A stretch of DNA of 64,000 nt from Lysobacter concretionis Ko07 = DSM 16239 (lineage in GTDB: Bacteria; Pseudomonadota; Gammaproteobacteria; Xanthomonadales; Xanthomonadaceae). The DNA lies in NCBI RefSeq assembly GCF_000768345.1, contig NZ_AVPS01000005.1, forward strand, positions 248,001 to 312,000, read 5' to 3'. Position 1 is the first letter of the stretch; each line of letters opens with the position of its first letter. Under the pieces are notes generated by a model. That model saw nothing but the letters and a program-made list of their open reading frames with translations. It did not search any database and was not told where the DNA came from. Of this stretch, positions 59,391-64,000 are shown in pieces. A program made the position numbers and the translations under genes.

Positions 59391-60203
59391 CTAGCGATCA
59401 CCGTCATCAAACAGCGCATTGATCGCGCCGTAATCCAGCTTCTTCGCGCCATCAGCATCAGACGTGCGATGCAGAAAATCGCTGGCCAGGCGCGCCGTAT
59501 GGCTCAACGCCGAGATTGAAATGGACGCCCCGGCGCTCAACCGCCGCACCCCGAGCGCTTCGAGCTCCCCGGCCGCCGGCAGCCCTGGCGACGCCATCAG
59601 ATTGAGCGGCAGGCCTGCGCGGGCCACCACCTCGCCAATCTGCTCCACATCGGCCAGGCCCGGCACGAACAGCCCGTCGGCACCCGCGTCCCGGTAGCGC
59701 TTCGCGCGCGCCAGCGTTTCCTCGACGCGCCGTTCCTCACCGACCAGACCGCGCAGATAGACATCGGTGCGCGCGTTGACGAACAGATCGACACCACGCC
59801 CGGCGGCCATACGCTTGATCTGTTCAATCTTGGCCACCAGCAGGTCGGGATCGTCGGCGCCGTCCTCGATGTTGATGCCGACCGCACCGGCATCGATCAC
59901 CCGGCCGACATGCCCGGCGACGACCGCGGGATCGCTGGCATAACCGTCCTCGAAGTCGACGCTGAGCGGCACCCGGATCACGCGCGCGATGCGGGCAACC
60001 GTGTCCAGATGATGCTGTATCGGCAGATGGCTGCCATCGCGGTAGCCGTTGGCCCAGGCCAGGCCGGCGCTGGTGGTGGCGATGGCCGCGGCACCGAGGC
60101 TTTCGATCAGGCGCGCGCTGCCCGCATCCCAGGCATTGGCGAGCAACAGCAGGCCGTCATCGTGCAGGTGGCGGAAGGTGGTGGCACAACGCGTCTGGGA
60201 CAT
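59391..60203 (-). CDS. Isocitrate lyase/PEP mutase superfamily protein
   Basis: 270 residues. LLLLANAWDAGSARLIESLGAAAIATTSAGLAW (Trp/Asp of the first strands), VPLSVDFEDGYASD, INIEDGADD, FVNARTDVYLRGL. This matches the PEP mutase / 2-methylisocitrate lyase-like group often called oxaloacetate decarboxylase or PEP phosphonomutase. It lacks the KKCGH signature of isocitrate lyase and of PrpB, so it should not be taken as prpB despite acnD-prpF nearby. Start MSQTRCATTF has GGAG upstream. Confidence 0.87.
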   Translation of the reverse strand: MSQTRCATTFRHLHDDGLLLLANAWDAGSARLIESLGAAAIATTSAGLAWANGYRDGSHLPIQHHLDTVARIARVIRVPLSVDFEDGYASDPAVVAGHVGRVIDAGAVGINIEDGADDPDLLVAKIEQIKRMAAGRGVDLFVNARTDVYLRGLVGEERRVEETLARAKRYRDAGADGLFVPGLADVEQIGEVVARAGLPLNLMASPGLPAAGELEALGVRRLSAGASISISALSHTARLASDFLHRTSDADGAKKLDYGAINALFDDGDR

Positions 60204-60378
60204 GAGGGACTCCGGAGTCACGGGTCAACAAGGATGGCAGGCCCGGCCACCCACGACGCCGATTTCAGGCACGCAGGCGACGCGGCCTCATCATCGACTG
60301 CCCGCCAACGCTACACTGCCGCGGGCCTTCAGGCCGCGCCACGGCAGCCCACATCACCGCAAGTCAGGAGAGCCTACC

Positions 60379-61260
60379 GTGAAGGTGGCCGTCGCCAGGT
60401 ATCCGATTGAATCGCCACGGGATTTCGAAGCGTTCGCCGGCAAGCAGCGGCGGCTGCTGGGCGAAGCCGCACGGGCCGGCGCGCGGATTGCCGTGCTGCC
60501 CGAATACCTGTCGCTGGAACTCGCCGCCGCCCAGCCATCGGCCGTTCGCGCCGACCTGCCCGCCTCGCTGGCCGAGCTGCAACCATTGCAAGCCAACTGG
60601 CACGCGCTGTTTGCGGGTCTGGCGCGCGAGCTGGGGCTGTCGATCCAGGCCGGCACCTTTCTGACCGGCGTGGGCAATGGCCGCTACCGCAACCGCGCAT
60701 GGTGGTACGCGCCGGACGGCACGCGGCTGTACCAGGACAAGCTGCAACTCACCGGCTACGAGAAACAACTGGGTGTGATCGACGGTGGCGACGCGCTCAA
60801 CGTATTCGAAATCGCGCCCGGTCTGCGGGCCGGCATCGCGATCTGCTACGACAGCGAATTCCCGCTGCCCGTGCGGGCCCAGTACGAGGCCGGCGCGCGC
60901 CTGCTGATCGTGCCCAGCTCCACCAACACCGAGGCCGGCGCCACGCGCGTGCGGGTCGGTTGCCTCGCGCGGGCGCTGGAGAACCGGATGTTCGTCGCCA
61001 AGTCGGTCACCGCCGGCCTGGCGCCGTGGAGTCCGGTGCTGGGCGTCAACACCGGTGAGGCGACCCTCTATGCGCCGATGGACCACGGTCTGCCGGCCGA
61101 CGGCATCGTGGCGCGCACGCAGGGCGGCGAGACCTGGGCCATCGCGGAGCTCGCCATCGCGTCACTGGAAGCCACCCGCACGCAGGCCCAGGTCGCCAAC
61201 GACCGCGACTGGCCGGAGCAGTTGCGGCCATCGATCCAGCGGGCACGGCTGCACCGCTGA
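60379..61260 (+). CDS. Nitrilase-superfamily carbon-nitrogen hydrolase
   Basis: 293 residues with the Glu-Lys-Cys triad: Glu in IAVLPEYLSLE, Lys in YQDKLQLTGYEKQ, Cys in GIAICYDSEFPLPV. Further marks are NRAWWYAPDGT and VPSSTNTEAG. Resembles the group of omega-amidase/N-carbamoylputrescine-type hydrolases; exact amide unknown. The GTG start at 60379 follows CAGGAGA. It is divergent from the PEP mutase-like gene. Cytosolic. Confidence 0.88.
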   Translation: MKVAVARYPIESPRDFEAFAGKQRRLLGEAARAGARIAVLPEYLSLELAAAQPSAVRADLPASLAELQPLQANWHALFAGLARELGLSIQAGTFLTGVGNGRYRNRAWWYAPDGTRLYQDKLQLTGYEKQLGVIDGGDALNVFEIAPGLRAGIAICYDSEFPLPVRAQYEAGARLLIVPSSTNTEAGATRVRVGCLARALENRMFVAKSVTAGLAPWSPVLGVNTGEATLYAPMDHGLPADGIVARTQGGETWAIAELAIASLEATRTQAQVANDRDWPEQLRPSIQRARLHR

Positions 61261-61511
61261 AACCAGGCCCGAAACGCCGCAGCAGGCGCGCTGGACACGC
61301 GTGTGCCTCGCCGCCGGGTCCGCCGCGGGATGGTGGGTGACAAAGCTCCCCACCGCCACGACCGTCGACACTGATCTCGACCCACACCACTTGACTCAAG
61401 TCAAGGACTTCCCCTGCCCGGGGTGTCAGCGTCGGTTCAGGGTTTGAACGGATTTCCGGAAACCATGTCGGCTGTCGATATCACGGGCCGACAAGCCGTG
61501 GGGGAATGATC
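61261..61511. other. Promoter region of the norC operon
   Basis: 251 bases between the nitrilase-like gene and the small membrane protein gene. Contains the FNR/Dnr-type site at 61391-61404 and otherwise no gene; the expected transcription start near 61439 leaves a 70-base leader with a GGGGGA ribosome-binding site. Confidence 0.6.
61391..61404 (+). promoter_or_regulatory. FNR/Dnr/NnrR-type binding site upstream of the nor operon
   Basis: TTGACTCAAGTCAA is a perfect 14-bp palindrome (TTGAC, 4-base spacer, GTCAA). Its centre is 114 bases before the ATG at 61512. A CAGCGT hexamer lies 29.5 bases from the centre, the same position and almost the same sequence as CAGCAT in the nirK promoter, a weak -10 in both. 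Confidence 0.8.
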
Positions 61512-61784
61512 ATGTGCACCCGCATCATCGATCTGGGCCTTTCCATTCTTGCCAGCGTGGCGGCCCTGCTGCTGTCATGGCCCTACGCGCGCGACTTTGA
61601 ATACTGGCCGGAGTCACGAACCGCCTGGCTGATCTACTTCGTGCTCGGCTTCGTGCTAGCGGTGTACGTGTTCTACGTGTTCATCGGCGCCCTGCGCACC
61701 TTGTTCGAGCACGACGCGATCGAGCTCGCCCAGGCCGCCGAGGCCCGCGCCGCCCAGGCCGCCAAGGGGGAGGAAACGCCATGA
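61512..61784 (+). CDS. Small membrane protein coupled to norC
   Basis: 90 residues starting MCTRIIDLGLSILASV, chosen over ATG 61506 because GGGGA sits 7 bases upstream. Two helices, LGLSILASVAALLLSW and LIYFVLGFVLAVYVFYVFIGAL, are joined by a short loop with YARDFEYWPESRTAW; the tail is an Ala/Glu-rich amphipathic helix. Its stop overlaps the norC start (ATGA), so it is made with NorC. It may assist assembly of NO reductase; no family is recognised. The aromatic and charged loop lies most likely outside the cytosol. Confidence 0.75.
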   Translation: MCTRIIDLGLSILASVAALLLSWPYARDFEYWPESRTAWLIYFVLGFVLAVYVFYVFIGALRTLFEHDAIELAQAAEARAAQAAKGEETP

Positions 61785-62749
61785 CCTGCGCCCCCGGCAA
61801 ACCCTGCGAAGAAGGCCGCAAGCGCCGCAATGCCTTCGCGATCCTGGCCCTGATGGCCATCATCTTCATCCTGCTGTCGGTGGCGTCCTTCCTCAAATCG
61901 CGCAACCAGGCCATACCCGGTGCGGTGAGTTACGGCCCGCACGGGGCGGTGGATGGCAAGCGCGTGTTCCAGGCCTACAACTGCATGGGCTGCCACACCA
62001 TTCTGGGCAACGGCGCCTACCTCGGGCCGGACCTGACCAACATCTACCAGACGGCGGGGCCGGCCTGGCTGGAGGCGTTCCTGCCCTCGGCGGGTGGCTG
62101 GCCGACCGGCCCGGCCGTGCAGGTCCACCTGCAGCGGCCCGAGCTCGCGGAGGCCATCGGGGCGAGTTCGCTGGACGATTACCTCAAGCGCTATCCGGGC
62201 GCGGCCGAGCGCGTGCACCGCCGTGGCGGCACCATCAGCCACATGCCGAACCTGCAGTTCCGGCCGAACGAGGTCGGCCAGCTGATCGCCTTCCTCAAGT
62301 ACACCTCGGAAATGAACACCGAAGGCTGGCCGCCCAGGCCCAGGGTCGACGGGCTCACATTCTCACTGGCCACACCGATGCCCGGCATCGCCGATGCCGC
62401 GGCGACGCCGGTTGCCGCCGGCAGCAGCGCCAGCGCCACAACCGCCCCGGCCGCGCAAGGCGAGCAACTGGTGAAGGCGTCCGGTTGCACCGCCTGCCAT
62501 GCGTCCGACACGACGAAGCTGGTCGGGCCCGGCTGGGGCGGCCTGTATGGCTCGCAGGTCACGCTGGCCGACGGCACCAGCGTGCAGGCCGACGACGCCT
62601 ACCTGGCCGCGTCCATCCGCACCCCCGATGCCCAGGTCGCGTCGGGCTACGCGCCCGGCACCATGCCCAGCTACGCCAGCCTGCTTGACGATGGACAGAT
62701 CGAAACCATCGTGGCCTACCTCCGCACCCTGTCGGGAGAAGGACAATGA
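61781..62749 (+). CDS. norC: Nitric oxide reductase subunit C with additional cytochrome c domain
   Basis: 322 residues, about twice the usual NorC (about 150). N-terminal membrane anchor AFAILALMAIIFILLSVASF. First heme c: CMGCH (Cys68, Cys71, His72) with axial Met155 (TISHMPNL); this part is canonical NorC, giving electrons to NorB. A Pro/Ala/Thr linker (residues about 199-226) joins a second domain with CTACH (Cys236, Cys239, His240) and axial Met295 (GTMPSYA), like cytochrome c domains fused to cytochrome oxidase subunit II. The ATG overlaps the upstream gene and the stop overlaps norB (ATGA). Confidence 0.93.
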   Translation: MTCAPGKPCEEGRKRRNAFAILALMAIIFILLSVASFLKSRNQAIPGAVSYGPHGAVDGKRVFQAYNCMGCHTILGNGAYLGPDLTNIYQTAGPAWLEAFLPSAGGWPTGPAVQVHLQRPELAEAIGASSLDDYLKRYPGAAERVHRRGGTISHMPNLQFRPNEVGQLIAFLKYTSEMNTEGWPPRPRVDGLTFSLATPMPGIADAAATPVAAGSSASATTAPAAQGEQLVKASGCTACHASDTTKLVGPGWGGLYGSQVTLADGTSVQADDAYLAASIRTPDAQVASGYAPGTMPSYASLLDDGQIETIVAYLRTLSGEGQ

Positions 62750-64000
62750 TCCAGATCCAGTACGACACCCAGCGGTTGAGCATGCGTTTCTTCATGCTGA
62801 TGCTGGTCCTGTTCATCGTGCAGGTCGCCTTCGGCCTTCTTATTGCGCTGCAACACATCGACCCGACCCTGCTGGTCGGCACGCTCAACTTCAACATCGC
62901 CCGCGCCGAGCATCTCAACCTGGGGATCATCTGGATCCTGTCGGGATTCATCGGGACGATCCTGTTCATCGGGCCGCTGCTGTCCAATCGCGAGTTGGCC
63001 TCGCCGTGGCTGATCAAGTTCCTGTTCTACGCGCTGGTGGCGGTGACCATCTGGAACGTCATCGCACAGGGGTTCGCGCGCAGCGGGACGGCCGGCTGGT
63101 GGCTGGGCCAGCCGTGGCTGCAGGAAGGGCTGGAATACCTCGAAGCCGGGCGCGCCGCCGATATCATCATCCTGATCGGGTTCTCGATCCTGACCTACGT
63201 GGTGCTGCGCACCTTCCCGCCGCGCAGGGAGTGGAACGAGATCCACTGGGGCCTGGCGCTGGGCGTGGTCGCGCTCACCCTGGTGTGGATCTTCGGGCTG
63301 TTCTTCATCGAGCGGCAGGATGTCAGCGAGTACTTCCGCTGGTACGTCGTGCACTACTGGGTGGAAGGCGTGTGGGAGGTGATCCACATCAGTCTGGTCG
63401 GCTTCCTGCTGGTACTGCTGTTCGACGCCAACGTCAAAAGCGTGGGCTACGCGGTGTTCTGGGGCGTGGCGCTGGTCTGGCTGTCGGGCCTGATCGGCAA
63501 CGCGCACCACTACTTCTGGATCGGCACGCCGGAGTTCTGGCAGTTCTGGGGCTCGCTGTTCAGCGCGCTGGAGCCGCTGCCGCTGATCTTCTGCTTCTGG
63601 CACATCTACCTGGACGCGCACCAGGAGCGCAAACCGCTGAAGAACGCCCCCGCGTTCTACTTCATCCTCGGCTCGGTGGTGCTGGAACAGGTCGGCGCGG
63701 GCATCCTGGGGTTCACCATGACCTTCGCCCTGACCAACGTCTGGTCGCACGGCACCTGGGTCACGCCGAGCCACGCGCACCTGGCGCTGTTCGGCACCTT
63801 CGGCATGCTCGGCATCGCCGCCGCGTACTACGCCGTGCCACTGATGCGCGGGGTGAAAAGCTACGACGAGCGACTGGGGAAACTCGCGTTCTGGCTGGTC
63901 TTCATCGGCATGCTCGGCATCGCGTTCGCGTTCGCGCTGGGCGGCACCGTACAGGTCTTCGCCTACCGCACGCTGGGACTGGACTGGTTCGGCGGCGACG
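62746..64000 (+). CDS. norB: Nitric oxide reductase subunit B (catalytic), 3' end beyond window
   Basis: First 418 codons of a 450-480 codon gene; still open at the window end. Polytopic heme-copper superfamily protein reducing two NO to N2O. Ligands match P. aeruginosa NorB with an offset of 4: His56 (low-spin heme b), His203 (FeB), Glu207 and Glu211 near the site, His254 and His255 (FeB), Glu276, His343 (heme b3) and His345 (heme b). The ATG overlaps the norC stop by ATGA. Quinol-oxidising N-terminal extension of qNor is absent, so it is a cNor. norQ/norD would be expected further downstream. Confidence 0.95.
   Translation, partial: MIQIQYDTQRLSMRFFMLMLVLFIVQVAFGLLIALQHIDPTLLVGTLNFNIARAEHLNLGIIWILSGFIGTILFIGPLLSNRELASPWLIKFLFYALVAVTIWNVIAQGFARSGTAGWWLGQPWLQEGLEYLEAGRAADIIILIGFSILTYVVLRTFPPRREWNEIHWGLALGVVALTLVWIFGLFFIERQDVSEYFRWYVVHYWVEGVWEVIHISLVGFLLVLLFDANVKSVGYAVFWGVALVWLSGLIGNAHHYFWIGTPEFWQFWGSLFSALEPLPLIFCFWHIYLDAHQERKPLKNAPAFYFILGSVVLEQVGAGILGFTMTFALTNVWSHGTWVTPSHAHLALFGTFGMLGIAAAYYAVPLMRGVKSYDERLGKLAFWLVFIGMLGIAFAFALGGTVQVFAYRTLGLDWFGGD

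Noticed and set aside
59391-60203. PrpB (2-methylisocitrate lyase) assignment for the PEP mutase-like gene
   Set aside because: The KKCGH active site of PrpB/isocitrate lyase is not present, so it belongs to a different group in the same superfamily.
1-64000. Prophage, CRISPR, insertion sequence, tRNA or rRNA
   Set aside because: No integrase, transposase, cas gene, spaced repeat array, cloverleaf or rRNA sequence was found on either strand.

Overview
The window is a high-GC, gene-dense chromosomal segment of a gammaproteobacterium, most likely of the Xanthomonadaceae (Lysobacter / Luteimonas / Thermomonas-like). The basis is the G+C-rich codon use, two 62-bp REP-type palindromes with the GTAGGAGCGACGTGAGTCGCG core common in that family, a split lipoate ligase, and many M13, M28, M14 and DUF885 peptidases together with secreted proteins. 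No rRNA, tRNA, CRISPR array, phage gene or transposase was recognised. Almost every long open frame opposite a real gene is a GC artefact and is omitted.

Layout. 1-9.7 kb: housekeeping and maintenance genes (tRNA hydroxylase trhO, a ribosome-hibernation factor, a pseudouridine synthase, SlyD-type isomerase, phospholipase D, DUF885 protein) mixed with small membrane proteins and lipoproteins. 9.8-12.3 kb: denitrification locus 1, with a three-domain copper nitrite reductase (nirK) and a small DnrO-like lipoprotein. 12.4-28 kb: acetate/succinate CoA-transferase, sstT, the split lipoate ligase, a UbiB-family kinase, a hemolysin-III channel, a methyltransferase plus cysteine-cluster pair, an SDR plus AhpD-like pair, a sulfur amino-acid PLP enzyme with a divergent Lrp regulator, and a baeRF-like protein. 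28-31.4 kb: GST, DUF962, LigB dioxygenase, small MscS, C4 zinc finger. 31.5-36.9 kb: an envelope cluster with a 1050-residue VWD-domain lipoprotein carrying four near-identical repeats, a DUF2799 lipoprotein and an R/Q/Y-rich exported protein. 37-45 kb: M13 peptidase, prpF-acnD of the methylcitrate pathway, HDOD protein. 45.1-48 kb: palindrome-rich spacer and a YadA-like trimeric autotransporter. 48-61.3 kb: dehydrogenases, M14 and M28 peptidases, a catalase-like protein with a cytochrome b561, DUF5694, PEP mutase-like and nitrilase-like enzymes. 61.3-64 kb: denitrification locus 2, a small membrane protein gene, norC and norB (cut by the window end).

The strongest cross-window signal is regulatory. 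A 14-bp FNR/Dnr/NnrR-type palindrome (TTGAY-N4-GTCAA) lies upstream of three transcription units: nirK (11337-11350), the DnrO-like lipoprotein (12257-12270) and the small-ORF-norC-norB operon (61391-61404). Two sites match both half-sites exactly and the nirK site has one mismatch. In the lipoprotein promoter a TATGGT hexamer sits at exactly the spacing of a class II FNR-type promoter. Together they outline a nitrite -> NO -> N2O regulon spread over 50 kb. Its unusual members are a NirK with an extra N-terminal copper domain, a diheme NorC fused to a second cytochrome c domain, a translationally coupled small membrane protein in front of norC, and the lipoprotein of unknown role.
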